DNA from: Pseudomonadota bacterium
GTDB lineage: Bacteria > Pseudomonadota > Gammaproteobacteria > Xanthomonadales > Xanthomonadaceae
Assembly (NCBI GenBank): GCA_018242485.1
Contig: JAFEBV010000006.1
Location: 124,001-188,000 of the forward strand
Direction of reading: 5' to 3'
Length of the DNA stretch: 64,000 bases
This document shows positions 26,233 through 36,048 of this stretch, in pieces. The notes beneath the pieces are model-generated. The model was not told the origin of the DNA. It saw only the letters and a list, made by a program, of their open reading frames with translations, and searched no databases. Position 1 is the first letter of the stretch; every line of letters starts with the position of its first letter. The position numbers were made by a program, and so were the translations under genes.

Positions 26233-27534
26233 ATGCAAATTTCGGTTGAGAACATCAGCAATCTCGAGCGCCGCGTCACCGTCAGCATGCCGGTCGAGCG
26301 ATTCAACGCGATCGCCGGATCGCGTCTGGGCGAGATCGCCCGTTCGGTGCGCATCAAGGGCTTCCGCCCCGGCAAGATCCCGCACAAGATCATCGAGCAG
26401 CGCTACGGCGCGCAGGTGCGCAACGAAGTGTTCGGCGATCTGGTGCGCGAGAGCTTCGACGAAGCGGTGCGCAAGGAAAACCTGCGTCCGGCGGGTACGC
26501 CGCAGATCGAGCCGACCCCCGCCGCCGAAGGTGAGCTGGGTTATGTGGCGACCTTCGAGGTGGTGCCGGAATTCGGCTCGATCGACTTGAGCGATCTTGC
26601 CATCATGCGGGTCACCGCCGATGTGCTCGATGCCGACATCGACAACATGGTCGAGACCCTGCGCACCCAGCGGCGCGTGTGGAGTCCGGTGGAGCGCCCG
26701 GCGCAAGCAGGCGACTTGGTGACGGTGGAAACCATTTCCACGGCGGATGGCGTGCGCCGCCCGGCAGAGGGCGCCGAGCGTGTGGCCACCGTGGTGGGTT
26801 CGGGCATGCTCGCCAACGAGGTGGAGATGCGTCTGGTCGGGCAAGCGACGGGCGGGCAATTCACCGTGCAGGTCGATCACTCGGCGGACGCCAACGATCC
26901 GGAACTCGCCGGCAAGACGGCATCGGTCGAGGTCACGGTGGTTCGCGTGTCCGAGCCGCACCTGCCGGAGCTGGATGCGGAATTCATCCGCACCTTCGGC
27001 GTGCGCAGCGGGCAAGTCGAGGAATTCCGCAAGGAAGTGCGCGCCAACCTCGAGCGCGAGCTCAAGGGCGCGTTGATGGCGCGGCTGCGCGAGGAGGTGC
27101 TGGACAAGGTGCTGGCGCGGTTCCATCAAGTCGAATTGCCGGCGCGGCTGATCGAGGCCGAGGCGCGTGCGCAGGCGCGTGCCGCCGAACAGCAGGCTCG
27201 CGAAGCCGGGCAAGCCGATGTTCAGATTCCATACGAAGGTTTCCTGCCGACGGCGCGCGTTCGCGTGGCCACGGTGCTGCTGATCAACGAAGTGGCGCGG
27301 CAGCACAACCTGCGGCTGGATCAGCAGCGCGTCAACGAGATGATGCGCCTGATCGCCTCGACCTACGAAGAACCCAAGCAGGTGATCGACCTGTACCGCA
27401 ACAACCCGCGCATGCTGCAGGATCTGCAGGGCCGGGTGATGGAAGAGCAGGTGATCGACTGGATCGCCGAGCAGGCGCACGCCACCGACCACCGCATGAG
27501 CTTTGCCGACGCGATGCAGCAGCGGCGGGTGTGA
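26233..27534 (+). CDS. tig: Trigger factor
   Basis: A 433-residue ribosome-bound chaperone and prolyl isomerase. The ribosome-docking signature is SVRIKGFRPGKIPHKIIEQR (about residues 36-55). The central region (about 150-235) takes the place of the FKBP domain but is degenerate, and the C-terminal helical arms follow. AGGAG 6 bases upstream fixes the start. It opens the block tig-clpP-clpX-lon, conserved in proteobacteria. Confidence 0.96.
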   Translation: MQISVENISNLERRVTVSMPVERFNAIAGSRLGEIARSVRIKGFRPGKIPHKIIEQRYGAQVRNEVFGDLVRESFDEAVRKENLRPAGTPQIEPTPAAEGELGYVATFEVVPEFGSIDLSDLAIMRVTADVLDADIDNMVETLRTQRRVWSPVERPAQAGDLVTVETISTADGVRRPAEGAERVATVVGSGMLANEVEMRLVGQATGGQFTVQVDHSADANDPELAGKTASVEVTVVRVSEPHLPELDAEFIRTFGVRSGQVEEFRKEVRANLERELKGALMARLREEVLDKVLARFHQVELPARLIEAEARAQARAAEQQAREAGQADVQIPYEGFLPTARVRVATVLLINEVARQHNLRLDQQRVNEMMRLIASTYEEPKQVIDLYRNNPRMLQDLQGRVMEEQVIDWIAEQAHATDHRMSFADAMQQRRV

Positions 27535-27569
27535 GATGCAACTGCCTCGGGCCGGCTGAGTCGACGTGA

Positions 27570-27599
27570 GTTGAACTCGGTACGCGCGTGCCCATTGTT
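27570..27599 (+). promoter_or_regulatory. Heat-shock (sigma-32-like) promoter before clpP
   Basis: GTTGAAC (27570-27576) is followed after about 13-14 bases by GCCCATTG (27590-27597). The sigma-32 consensus is CTTGAAA and CCCCATNT. clpP is a known sigma-32 target in gammaproteobacteria. Confidence 0.5.
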
Positions 27600-27614
27600 A
27601 CGGGCAAGCCGACG

Positions 27615-27663
27615 GCCTTCGGCCCCTCACCCCAACCCCTCTCCCGCTGGGAGAGGAGCTTTC
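27615..27663. repeat. GC-rich palindromic repeat before clpP
   Basis: The core CCCCAACCCCTCTCCCGC and the following GGGAGAGGAG form a hairpin. The same element, with TTCGGCCCCT on its left, is embedded in the helicase gene near 56731-56773. Confidence 0.7.
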
Positions 27664-27686
27664 CGATAGTACTCACGGAGACGAAC

Positions 27687-28310
27687 ATGATTCCGACCCA
27701 GAACCTCAACCTCGTGCCGATGGTGGTCGAGCAGACCAGCCGCGGCGAGCGCGCCTACGACATCTACTCGCGCCTGTTGAAAGAGCGCGTCATCTTCTGC
27801 GTGGGCCCGATCGACGACTACATGGCCAATGTCATCGTCGCGCAGATGCTGTTCCTCGAAGCCGACAACCCCGAGAAGGACATCAGCCTGTACATCAATT
27901 CGCCGGGCGGCATCGTCACCGCGGGCATGGCGATCTACGACACCATGCAGTTCATCAAGCCCGACATCAGCACCATCTGCGTGGGTCAGGCGGCCAGCAT
28001 GGGCTCGCTGCTGCTGGCCGCGGGTGCGCACGGCAAGCGCTACGCGCTGCCCAACTCGCGGGTGATGATCCACCAGCCGCTGGGCGGCTTCCAGGGCCAG
28101 GCCACCGACATCGAGATCCACGCCCGCGAGATTCTCTCCTTGAAGGCCAAACTCAACGAGATCCTCGCCGCGCACACCGGGCAGTCGGTCGAGACCATCG
28201 CCCGCGACACCGATCGCGACAACTTCAAGAGCGCCGAAGAAGCGCGCGCATACGGCCTGATCGATCAGGTGATCGCGCGCCGCGCCGACGAGACCGTGCA
28301 GGCGTCCTGA
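27687..28310 (+). CDS. clpP: ATP-dependent Clp protease proteolytic subunit ClpP
   Basis: A 207-residue serine protease subunit. Catalytic Ser lies in [12 protein letters not shown], His in [15 protein letters not shown], and Asp follows near DTDRDN. The start at 27687 begins the typical propeptide [17 protein letters not shown] with CGGAG 6 bases upstream. Fourteen subunits form the barrel that ClpX feeds. clpX follows after 109 bases, with a small hairpin GCGGG/CCCGC in between (28325-28337). Confidence 0.97.
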   Translation: MIPTQNLNLVPMVVEQTSRGERAYDIYSRLLKERVIFCVGPIDDYMANVIVAQMLFLEADNPEKDISLYINSPGGIVTAGMAIYDTMQFIKPDISTICVGQAASMGSLLLAAGAHGKRYALPNSRVMIHQPLGGFQGQATDIEIHAREILSLKAKLNEILAAHTGQSVETIARDTDRDNFKSAEEARAYGLIDQVIARRADETVQAS

Positions 28311-28419
28311 TCCGCGCGGAAAGGGCGGGAAACCCGCGCTGCATCACGTTCCCGCGCCAGCCGCTGACGCGGGCTGTGCTATTCTGAAAACGAAACTCCG
28401 TTGCGGAGCCTGAAGACGC

Positions 28420-29706
28420 ATGAGCGACGACCGTACCAGCCGATCCAGCGACAGCGGCAAGATCCTTTACTGCTCGTTCTGCGGCAAGAGCCAGCACGAG
28501 GTGCGCAAACTGATCGCCGGCCCGTCGGTGTTCATCTGCGACGAATGCGTCGATCTGTGCAACGACATCATCCGCGAGGAGCTGGAGGAAAAGGCCCAGA
28601 CCTCGGGCAGCCACCTGCCCAAGCCGCGCGAGATCATGGACGTGCTCGACCAGTACGTGGTCGGACAGCAGCGTGCGAAGAAAACCCTGTCGGTGGCGGT
28701 GTACAACCACTACAAGCGCATCGAGAGCCGCAGCAAAAACGACGAAGTCGAGCTGGCCAAGTCCAACATCCTGCTGGTCGGCCCCACCGGCTCGGGCAAG
28801 ACCCTGCTCGCCGAGACGCTGGCGCGCCTGCTCAACGTGCCGTTCACGATCGCCGACGCGACCACGCTGACCGAAGCCGGTTACGTCGGCGAGGATGTCG
28901 AGAACATCATCCAGAAGCTGCTGCAAAAGTGCGACTACGACGTCGAGAAGGCGCAGACCGGCATCGTCTACATCGACGAGATCGACAAGATCTCGCGCAA
29001 GTCCGAGAACCCCTCGATCACCCGCGACGTCTCCGGTGAGGGCGTGCAGCAGGCGCTGCTCAAGCTGATCGAGGGCACGATTGCCAGCGTTCCGCCGCAG
29101 GGCGGGCGCAAGCATCCGCAGCAGGAATTTCTGCAGGTCGATACGAAGAACATCCTGTTCATCTGCGGCGGGGCGTTCGCCGGGCTGGAGAAGATCGTCC
29201 AGCAGCGCAGCACCGACGCGGGCGGCATTGGTTTCGGCGCCAACGTCAAGAGCAAGTCCAAGAAGACCGAGGTGGGTCGCCTGCTCGCCGACGTGGAGCC
29301 TGAGGATCTGATCAAGTTCGGCCTGATCCCCGAATTCGTCGGCCGCCTGCCGGTGGTCGCCACCCTCGAGGAGCTCGACGAGGCGGCGCTGGTGAAGATC
29401 CTCACCCAGCCCAAGAATGCGATCAGCAAGCAGTTCCGCAAGCTGTTCGACATGGAAGGCGTGGAGCTGGAACTGCGCCCCGAGGCGTTGGCAGCGGTTG
29501 CGCGCAAGGCGCTCAAGCGCAAGACCGGCGCGCGCGGGCTGCGCACCATCCTCGAATCGGTGCTGCTGGACACCATGTACGATCTGCCCTCGCTGCAGAA
29601 CGTGAGCAAAGTGGTGGTGGACGAAGCGGTGATCGACAAGCAGACCGAGCCGTATCTGATCTACAGCAATACCCCCGCGCCGCAACGCGCGGCTTCGTCC
29701 GAGTGA
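28420..29706 (+). CDS. clpX: ATP-dependent Clp protease ATPase subunit ClpX
   Basis: A 428-residue AAA+ unfoldase. The N-terminal zinc-binding domain has the four Cys of [10 protein letters not shown] and CDECVDLC. Walker A is [12 protein letters not shown], Walker B is [10 protein letters not shown], and the arginine-finger region and C-terminal small domain are intact ([13 protein letters not shown]). ClpX unfolds tagged proteins and passes them to ClpP. Length equals that of typical proteobacterial ClpX. Confidence 0.98.
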   Translation: MSDDRTSRSSDSGKILYCSFCGKSQHEVRKLIAGPSVFICDECVDLCNDIIREELEEKAQTSGSHLPKPREIMDVLDQYVVGQQRAKKTLSVAVYNHYKRIESRSKNDEVELAKSNILLVGPTGSGKTLLAETLARLLNVPFTIADATTLTEAGYVGEDVENIIQKLLQKCDYDVEKAQTGIVYIDEIDKISRKSENPSITRDVSGEGVQQALLKLIEGTIASVPPQGGRKHPQQEFLQVDTKNILFICGGAFAGLEKIVQQRSTDAGGIGFGANVKSKSKKTEVGRLLADVEPEDLIKFGLIPEFVGRLPVVATLEELDEAALVKILTQPKNAISKQFRKLFDMEGVELELRPEALAAVARKALKRKTGARGLRTILESVLLDTMYDLPSLQNVSKVVVDEAVIDKQTEPYLIYSNTPAPQRAASSE

Positions 29707-29711
29707 AGCCC

Positions 29712-29729
29712 GCCGGCGCGTTCGCCGGC
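29712..29729 (+). terminator. Hairpin after clpX
   Basis: GCCGGCG/CGCCGGC with a 4-base loop, 5 bases after the stop. A second hairpin CGGATCG/CGATCCG follows at 29754-29771. Neither has a T-tract; attenuation or Rho-dependent end possible. Confidence 0.4.
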
Positions 29730-29791
29730 CGCCTGCAACCTGCTGATTTCCAACGGATCGTCCGTCGATCCGCCGCGCTCGCGCGGGCGGG

Positions 29792-29820
29792 CTTGCAAGC
29801 TTGTGTCGCAAGCCCCATAA
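29792..29820 (+). promoter_or_regulatory. Heat-shock (sigma-32-like) promoter before lon
   Basis: CTTGCAA (29792-29798), a 14-base spacer and CCCCATAA (29813-29820) closely match the sigma-32 consensus CTTGAAA/CCCCATNT. The site lies 40 bases before lon. It overlaps an 8-bp inverted repeat GGGCTTGC/GCAAGCCC (29789-29796/29808-29815). Confidence 0.65.
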
Positions 29821-29860
29821 CCATTGCGTGGGCGCACGCCGCGCCCCTCGAGGATTCCCG

Positions 29861-32323
29861 ATGACCGCCCATCACCCCCATCGCGTCGAACTGCCGATCC
29901 TGCCGCTGCGCGACGTCGTCGTCTACCCGCATATGGTCATCCCGCTGTTCGTCGGCCGCGACCGCTCGATGCGCGCGCTGGAAATGGCGATGGCGGCGGA
30001 CAAGCGGATCGCGCTGTTCGCGCAGAAGAGCCCGGACATCGACGAGCCGGCGGCGACGGATCTGTACGAAGTCGGCACGCTCGCCACCGTGCTGCAACTG
30101 CTCAAGCTGCCCGACGGCACGATCAAGGTGCTGGTCGAGGGCGTGTCGCGCGTGCGCATGCGCGCCAGCAGCGAGCACGACGGCGTGATGGTGGCGCAGG
30201 TGGACGTGCTCGACACGCCTGCGCCCGAGCACCTGCGCGAGGTGGAGGTCACCGCGCGTTCGCTGGTGGCGCAGTTCGAGCAGTACCTGAAGACCAACCG
30301 CAAGCTGCCGCCGGAATTGCTGGCCACCGTGAATGGCATCGACGATCCAGGGCGGTTGGCGGACACCATCGCCGCGCACATCGGCGTGCGCGTGGCCGAC
30401 AAGCAGAAGCTGCTGGAGGCGATGGACGTTGCCTCGCGGCTGGAACTGCTGATCGGCTACATCGAGGGCGAGATCGACGTGCAGCAACTGGAGAAGCGCA
30501 TCCGCGGCCGGGTGAAGTCGCAGATGGAAAAGAGCCAGCGCGAGTACTACCTCAACGAGCAGATGAAGGCGATCCAGAAGGAGCTGGGCGAAACCGACGA
30601 GGCACCGAACGAGATCGAGGAACTGGCGCGCAAGATCGCCGCCGCCGGCATGCCCAAGGCGGTGGAGGCCAAGGCCAAGGCTGAGTTGGGCAAGCTCAAG
30701 CAGATGTCGCCGATGTCGGCCGAATCCACCGTGGTGCGCAATTATCTCGACTGGATGGTCGGCGTGCCGTGGAAGAAGCGATCCAAGGTTCGCAAGGATC
30801 TCAAGGCCGCCACCGAAGTGCTCGATGCCGATCACTACGGGCTGGAGAAGGTGAAGGAACGCATCCTCGAATACCTCGCCGTGCAGGGGCGGGTGAAGCA
30901 GATGAAGGGAGCGATCCTGTGCCTCGTCGGACCGCCGGGCGTGGGCAAGACATCGCTCGGGCAATCCATCGCACGCGCGACCAATCGCAAGTTCGTGCGC
31001 ATGTCGCTGGGCGGCGTGCGCGACGAGGCGGAGATCCGCGGTCATCGCCGCACCTATATCGGATCCATGCCCGGGCGCATCCTGCAGAACCTGAGCAAAT
31101 CCGGCACGCGCAATCCGCTGTTCATGCTCGACGAGATCGACAAGATGTCGATGGACTTCCGCGGCGATCCGTCTTCGGCCTTGCTCGAAGTGCTCGACCC
31201 GGAGCAGAACCACGCCTTCAACGATCATTATCTGGAGGTGGATTTCGACCTGTCCGAGGTGATGTGGATCGCCACCGCGAACTCGCTCAACATCCCGGGC
31301 CCCTTGCTCGATCGCATGGAAGTGATCCGCATCCCCGGCTACACCGAGGAGGAAAAGCTCAATATCGCCACCCGCTACCTGCTGCCCAAGCAGCTCAAGG
31401 CCAACGGCTTGAAGGAGGGCGAGGTGAAGGTCAGCGAGGGCGCGCTGCGCGACATCGTGCGCTATTACACGCGCGAGTCGGGCGTGCGCAACCTTGAACG
31501 CGAGATCGCCAAGATCTGTCGCAAGGCGGTCAAGGAAATCGCGCTGGAAGGCCCGCAGAAGACGAAGAAAAAAGCGGACGCCGCGCGTCAGGTCACGCCG
31601 AAGAATCTCGAACATTTTCTGGGCGTGCGCCGGTTCGATTTCGGCCATGCCGAGGAGCGCAACGAAGTCGGCCTCGTCACCGGTCTGGCATGGACCGAAG
31701 TCGGCGGCGACCTGCTGCAGATCGAGGCCGCGCTGGTACCGGGCAAGGGCGCGATGATCCTCACCGGCAAGCTCGGCGAGGTGATGCAGGAATCGGTGAA
31801 AGCCGCGCATTCGGTGGTGCGCGCGCGCGCCGAGGCGCTGGGACTGGATCGCGACTTCTACCACAAGCTCGATTTCCATCTGCACGTACCCGAGGGCGCC
31901 ACGCCGAAGGATGGGCCGAGCGCCGGCATCGCGATGGCCACCGCGCTCGTTTCCGCCTTGTCGGAAGTGCCGGTGCGCGCGGATGTGGCGATGACCGGCG
32001 AGATCACCCTGCGTGGTCGCGTGCTGCCGATCGGCGGCTTGAAGGAGAAACTGCTCGCCGCATTGCGCGGCGGTATTCGCACGGTGATCATCCCCGAAGA
32101 GAATCGCAAGGATCTGGCCGACATTCCGCGCAACGTGACCCAGGGCATGAAGATCATCCCGGTGCGCTGGATCGACGAGGTGCTTGACATCGCGCTCGAA
32201 CGCTCATTGGTGCCGAAAGCGGCCGCTGTCGAAACGACGCCGGATACGGTCGCGGAGGGAAACATCCCGCGACTTCCGATGCCGCCCGCACGCATTGACG
32301 GCGGCATTCGCGCGGATCGTTGA
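29861..32323 (+). CDS. lon: ATP-dependent protease Lon
   Basis: An 820-residue AAA+ serine protease. The N-terminal substrate domain begins [19 protein letters not shown]. Walker A is [11 protein letters not shown], Walker B is [10 protein letters not shown], and the catalytic Ser-Lys dyad is in [11 protein letters not shown] and [10 protein letters not shown]. Lon degrades misfolded and some regulatory proteins. The ATG at 29861 gives the standard N-terminus. The last 30 residues are a Pro/Ile-rich variable tail. Confidence 0.98.
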   Translation: MTAHHPHRVELPILPLRDVVVYPHMVIPLFVGRDRSMRALEMAMAADKRIALFAQKSPDIDEPAATDLYEVGTLATVLQLLKLPDGTIKVLVEGVSRVRMRASSEHDGVMVAQVDVLDTPAPEHLREVEVTARSLVAQFEQYLKTNRKLPPELLATVNGIDDPGRLADTIAAHIGVRVADKQKLLEAMDVASRLELLIGYIEGEIDVQQLEKRIRGRVKSQMEKSQREYYLNEQMKAIQKELGETDEAPNEIEELARKIAAAGMPKAVEAKAKAELGKLKQMSPMSAESTVVRNYLDWMVGVPWKKRSKVRKDLKAATEVLDADHYGLEKVKERILEYLAVQGRVKQMKGAILCLVGPPGVGKTSLGQSIARATNRKFVRMSLGGVRDEAEIRGHRRTYIGSMPGRILQNLSKSGTRNPLFMLDEIDKMSMDFRGDPSSALLEVLDPEQNHAFNDHYLEVDFDLSEVMWIATANSLNIPGPLLDRMEVIRIPGYTEEEKLNIATRYLLPKQLKANGLKEGEVKVSEGALRDIVRYYTRESGVRNLEREIAKICRKAVKEIALEGPQKTKKKADAARQVTPKNLEHFLGVRRFDFGHAEERNEVGLVTGLAWTEVGGDLLQIEAALVPGKGAMILTGKLGEVMQESVKAAHSVVRARAEALGLDRDFYHKLDFHLHVPEGATPKDGPSAGIAMATALVSALSEVPVRADVAMTGEITLRGRVLPIGGLKEKLLAALRGGIRTVIIPEENRKDLADIPRNVTQGMKIIPVRWIDEVLDIALERSLVPKAAAVETTPDTVAEGNIPRLPMPPARIDGGIRADR

Positions 32324-32374
32324 CCCCGTTCACGCGAAACTGCTGAAAACCGCACCAGACTTGGCGTTTTCGTG

Positions 32375-32403
32375 TTGCGCGCCATCTTGGGCGCTGGTAT
32401 AAA
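32375..32403 (+). promoter_or_regulatory. Promoter of hupB
   Basis: TTGCGC (32375-32380), 17 bases, and TATAAA (32398-32403) form a good sigma-70-like pair, 128 bases before the ATG, which would give a leader of about 120 bases. Confidence 0.55.
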
Positions 32404-32531
32404 TCGCTTCGACCGCAGCGCGAGCCATCCAGCGCGCGCCGCGGCCAAGGTCGATCGGGCGTGCAGGGGAACTTCGACATGCCCGGATTGAATCGAATTG
32501 CCCGCCTCACACTAGCCCCCAGGAGTACTCA

Positions 32532-32804
32532 ATGAACAAGGCTGATTTCATCGCGTCGGTCGCCGAGCATGCGGAATTGTCCAAGGCCGATGCCGGTCGC
32601 GCCGTCGATGCGATGGTGGAGTCGATCACCAAGTCGCTGAAGAAAGGCGTCAGCGTCACCCTCGTCGGCTTTGGCACCTTCTCGGTGCGCAAGCGCGCCG
32701 CGCGTACCGGTCGCAATCCGCGCACCGGCCAGACGATCAAGATCAAGGCTTCGAAGAATCCGGCGTTCAAGGCTGGCAAGGCGCTGAAGGATGCCGTAAA
32801 CTGA
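32532..32804 (+). CDS. hupB: DNA-binding protein HU-beta
   Basis: A 90-residue histone-like protein. The signature [21 protein letters not shown] is followed by the arm with the DNA-intercalating Pro and [24 protein letters not shown] lies 6 bases before the ATG. hupB follows lon in most gammaproteobacteria. It forms dimers that bend DNA. Confidence 0.97.
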   Translation: MNKADFIASVAEHAELSKADAGRAVDAMVESITKSLKKGVSVTLVGFGTFSVRKRAARTGRNPRTGQTIKIKASKNPAFKAGKALKDAVN

Positions 32805-32886
32805 TTGGATGCGGTTCTCGCAACGCGGTGCCGGGTCTTCATGGCTCGGCATCGTCGAAAGCACCGCAGTGCGTTCGCCGCACCAA

Positions 32887-32961
32887 GGGTGCTTAGCTCA
32901 GCGGTAGAGCGTCGCCCTTACAAGGCGAGGGTCGGGGGTTCGAAACCCTCAGCACCCACCA
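32887..32961 (+). tRNA. tRNA-Val (TAC)
   Basis: Acceptor GGGTGCT/AGCACCC, anticodon loop CTTACAA (anticodon TAC), T loop GTTCGAAAC, encoded CCA. The hupB-tRNA-Val-tRNA-Asp-ppiD order is usual in Xanthomonadales. Confidence 0.97.
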
Positions 32962-33065
32962 CCCGAGCCGATCACGGCGTCCATCACAGCTGCGAGCTTG
33001 CTTGCATCGAAGCCTAGAGCGCATGGACGCAGCGATTGTCGCAGTGGGATCAGCAGCAACACAGC

Positions 33066-33142
33066 GGAGTGGTAGTTCAGTCGGTTAGAATGCTGGCCTG
33101 TCACGCCGGAGGTCGCGGGTTCGAGTCCCGTCCACTCCGCCA
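33066..33142 (+). tRNA. tRNA-Asp (GTC)
   Basis: Acceptor GGAGTGG/CCACTCC, anticodon loop CTGTCAC (anticodon GTC), T loop GTTCGAGTC, encoded CCA. Confidence 0.97.
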
Positions 33143-33150
33143 TTTTCCCC

Positions 33151-33180
33151 AAGGGCGCCCGCGGGCGCCCTTGTCTTGTC
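33151..33180 (+). terminator. Terminator after tRNA-Asp
   Basis: AAGGGCGCCC and GGGCGCCCTT form a perfect 10-bp stem with a 2-base (GC) centre, followed by GTCTTGTC. The T-rich tail is weak but the position and stem suit a Rho-independent terminator. Confidence 0.6.
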
Positions 33181-33306
33181 GGCGATCGGCATTCCGGTCG
33201 CCGGCCGCATCCGCCCGCAGAGGTGCGCGGATTCCGCCGCGACGCCTCGCACTGCTTTCCCGACGGCACCTGCGGCCGGGGAAGTTCCGACGAGAGCCAC
33301 GCGCAC

Positions 33307-35277
33307 ATGCTGCAGAAAATCCGTGATGCCAGTTCCGGTTGGTTTGCCGGCCTGATCCTCGGCCCGCTGATCGTCCTGTTCGGACTGTGGGGCATCAACG
33401 GCTACTTCCAAGGCCGCAACGACACCTACGCGGCGCGGATCACGGTCAAGCCGGGCTGGTTCGGCAGCAGCCTCGGTGCCAAGTACAAGGACATCTCCAC
33501 CGACGACTTCCGCGCCCGCTTCGAGCGTGAGCGGCAGGACGAGCGCCAGCGCCTCGGCGACAACTTCGATCAAGCCACGTTCGACACGCCCGCCAACAAG
33601 CACAAGGTCGCCGACATGATGGTCATGCGCGAATTGCTGCTGGCCGCCGCCGAGCGCGACGGCATGGCGGTGTCCGGGCAGCAGTTGTACGACGCGATCG
33701 CCAACGATCCCACTTTCCAGGTGGACGGCAAGTTCGACCAGACCCGCTACCTGCAGGTGCTCTCCATCCTCAATCCGCCGCGCACGCCCGAGCAGTATCA
33801 GGCTCTGCGTCACGACGACCTGCTCGTGCAGTCGCTGGCGAAGGAAATCACCCTCACCGGACTGACGTCCGAAAAAGAAATTGATTTCGCGCTGCGGCTG
33901 GCCGGGCAGAAGCGCGATCTGCGCTATGTCGCCCTGCCGATGCCTGCGCAGGCGCCGGTGCTGACCGACGCGCAAATCGACGCGTGGTACAAGGCGCACA
34001 CCACCGATTACCGCACGCAGGAACAAGTCGCGCTGGAGTATCTGGAAATCGACGGTGCCGCGTTGCCACCGCCGACCGGCATCGACGAGGCCAGTCTGCG
34101 CCAGCGTTACGACGATCAGAAAGATCGCTACCTCGAACCCGAACAGCGCCGCGCCGCGCACATCCTGTTGAATGTGCCGGCCAATGCCACGCCGGCGCAG
34201 GAGAAGGCCGTGCAGGCGAAGGCTGCCGCGCTGGCGATCAAGGCGCGTGCGCCCGGTGCCGACTTCGCCGCGATGGCCAAGGCCGATTCGGACGACATCG
34301 GCTCGAAAAATCAGGGCGGCGACCTGGGCTGGCTGACCGAAAAGGCGATCGACCAGAAGCCCTTCGCCACCGCCTTGTTCGCGCTCAAACCCGGGCAGGT
34401 GAGCGATCCGGTGCGCACCGCCGAAGGCTGGCATGTGATCCTGCTGCGCGAAGTCAAGGACGGCAACCGCATCCCGTTCGCGCAGGTGCATGACCAGATT
34501 CAGGCCGACGCCATCAAAGAAGCGCGCGAGAAACAATTCAGCGACCTGTCCGGCAAGTTGGTCGATCTCACCCTCAAGGATCCGACTACGCTGGCCACGG
34601 CCGCCAAGACGATGGGCATGACCGTGCAGAAGACGCCGTTGTTCCCGCATTCGGGCGGGCCGGGGATCGCCGCGAATCCGGCGGTGATCCGTGCCGCGTT
34701 TTCACGCGATCTCATCGACAGTGGCGAGAACAGCGACGAAATCGATCTGGACAAGAAAAATCACCAGCACATGGTGGTGATCCGCGTCGCCGAGCATGTG
34801 CCGGTCAAGACCCTGCCACTGGCGCAGGTGCGCGACCGAGTGATCACCGCCATCCAGGCCGATGCGCGCGACAAGGCCGAGCAAGCCGCCGCCGACTCGG
34901 CGCTGGCGAGCCTGAAGAAGGGCGAATCGCTCGATGCCCTCGCCACTTCGCTGGGCGTGCCGGTGCAGACCCTCGCTGCGGTCGAACGCGGACAGGTCAC
35001 GCCGTCGGCGGATCTGATCGACACCGCATTCCGTCAACCGCATCCGCAGGATGGTAAACCGCTGGTGTCGGCACAGGCACGGCTGTCGCCGAGCCAGTTG
35101 GCGGTGTTGCAGGTGACCCGTGTGGTCGATGGCGACCCGTCGAGCATGGATGCCGCCACCCGCGAGAATTATCGCAAGCAATTCGCGCAGCAGGCGCGCG
35201 GCGGTCTGGAAGTGCGCAACTACATCGACGCCCTGCGCAAGCAGTTCCAAGTCAAGATCGCGGACGATCGGTTGTAG
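33307..35277 (+). CDS. ppiD: Membrane-anchored periplasmic chaperone PpiD
   Basis: A 656-residue protein. A single N-terminal anchor (GWFAGLILGPLIVLFGLWGI) is followed by SurA-N/PpiD-like chaperone regions and a parvulin-type PPIase domain at about 270-380 (RRAAHILLNVP, GGDLGWLTEK, AEGWHVILLREV). PpiD helps newly exported proteins leave the Sec translocon; the isomerase domain is usually inactive. The ATG at 33307 is chosen because the anchor begins about ten residues later; an upstream extension is polar. Confidence 0.93.
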   Translation: MLQKIRDASSGWFAGLILGPLIVLFGLWGINGYFQGRNDTYAARITVKPGWFGSSLGAKYKDISTDDFRARFERERQDERQRLGDNFDQATFDTPANKHKVADMMVMRELLLAAAERDGMAVSGQQLYDAIANDPTFQVDGKFDQTRYLQVLSILNPPRTPEQYQALRHDDLLVQSLAKEITLTGLTSEKEIDFALRLAGQKRDLRYVALPMPAQAPVLTDAQIDAWYKAHTTDYRTQEQVALEYLEIDGAALPPPTGIDEASLRQRYDDQKDRYLEPEQRRAAHILLNVPANATPAQEKAVQAKAAALAIKARAPGADFAAMAKADSDDIGSKNQGGDLGWLTEKAIDQKPFATALFALKPGQVSDPVRTAEGWHVILLREVKDGNRIPFAQVHDQIQADAIKEAREKQFSDLSGKLVDLTLKDPTTLATAAKTMGMTVQKTPLFPHSGGPGIAANPAVIRAAFSRDLIDSGENSDEIDLDKKNHQHMVVIRVAEHVPVKTLPLAQVRDRVITAIQADARDKAEQAAADSALASLKKGESLDALATSLGVPVQTLAAVERGQVTPSADLIDTAFRQPHPQDGKPLVSAQARLSPSQLAVLQVTRVVDGDPSSMDAATRENYRKQFAQQARGGLEVRNYIDALRKQFQVKIADDRL

Positions 35278-35358
35278 GGCGCCGCGACAACCGTGCTGCG
35301 GGCTTGCCATGATAAAGCCTGCACTGATATCGCGTAAATAATCCTCCAAGGCGCGCGT

Positions 35359-35385
35359 TGACAGGCTGATTTCAACAGCCTGTCA
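35359..35385. repeat. Hairpin related to stem 5 of the 780-926 array
   Basis: TGACAGGCTG (35359-35368) and CAGCCTGTCA (35376-35385) form a 10-bp stem. The core AGGCTG..TTCAACAGCCT is shared with 903-924. It could serve as the ppiD terminator, but has no T-tract. Confidence 0.6.
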
Positions 35386-35692
35386 GGATGGAGCGTGCGC
35401 AGGCAGCTGGGTAGTTGCTGCGTATTTCGGCCGGCCGTGACCGGCCATTTCGGTAAGGCGTGACCGGCCATTTCGGTCGATCGTGACCGGCCATTTCGGT
35501 CGGTTCCCGAAATCGTCGGTCACGCACCCGAAACGCTCCGCCGAGTTCGTTGTGCATGTCCTCCACCATCACCAGACGTGCGCCATCCGTGACCGCCAGC
35601 AACATTCGCAACAGGCTCATTTCGCGGATCAGCAACAAGATGCCGACGAAGGCTGCACCCAGCCACAACACCATCCGCTGTTGCGCGTTCAT
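35372..35692 (-). pseudogene. Small membrane ORF running into the repeats
   Basis: From ATG 35692, about 60 codons look protein-like: MNAQQRMVLWLGAAFVGILL gives one membrane segment, then VTDGARLVMVEDMHNELGG. After that the frame passes into the 23-bp repeats and ends at 35372. The ribosome-binding site is poor. It may be a small gene truncated by the inserted repeats, or not a gene. Confidence 0.3.
35436..35524. mobile_element. Three direct repeats with exact 23-bp period plus inverted copy, IS-end-like
   Basis: CGTGACCGGCCATTTCGGT occurs at 35436-35454, 35459-35477 and 35482-35500, always 23 bases apart. An imperfect inverted copy lies at 35507-35524. Multiple short repeats at an end are typical of IS21-family elements, but no istA/istB-like gene is here. 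Probably the leftover ends of such an element. Confidence 0.5.
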
Positions 35693-35736
35693 GGGTGGAG
35701 ATTCCTCGTCGTCAAGTCGATGCGCGAGGCGGTACT

Positions 35737-36042
35737 GCGCAAGCGCAGCTTCCGTAAGGTGCTTCTCGAATCGACCAGGCTCGGCATCCGTGCCTCGCCA
35801 AGTCGATCCCGCCTGCGGCATCCTGCCTCCGGCAATGTAATGATCGCGAGATGACGTTGCGTCATCCGGCCACTCTGGCCATCGAACTCGATTCGACTCG
35901 GCCGATTCTCGCAAGCATAGTTTTCGTAAAGTGCTTCACGAGTCGAGTAGTCTCGGCATCCGTGCCTCGCCAAGTCGATCCCGCCCTTCGCATCCTGCTG
36001 CGGGCGCTGGAATGAGCATGCGATGACGTTAAGTCATCGCAT
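35737..36042. repeat. Two direct copies of a ~130-bp unit, each with a GATGAC hairpin
   Basis: The segment from about 35737 to 35866 recurs, diverged, at about 35910-36042. The best-conserved core is CTCGGCATCCGTGCCTCGCC followed by AAGTCGATCCCGCC. Each copy ends in a hairpin: GATGAC/GTCATC at 35850-35866 and ATGCGATGAC/GTCATCGCAT at 36018-36042. The second hairpin extends into the end of fabI (AATGAGC/GCTCATT, 36011-36052) and may act as its terminator on the minus strand. Confidence 0.65.
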
Positions 36043-36048
36043 AAGCGC

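Noticed and set aside
35436..35500. CRISPR-like short array of three repeats
   Set aside because: The spacers are only 4 bases and the repeat is 19 bases with a 23-base period; IS-end repeats fit better.
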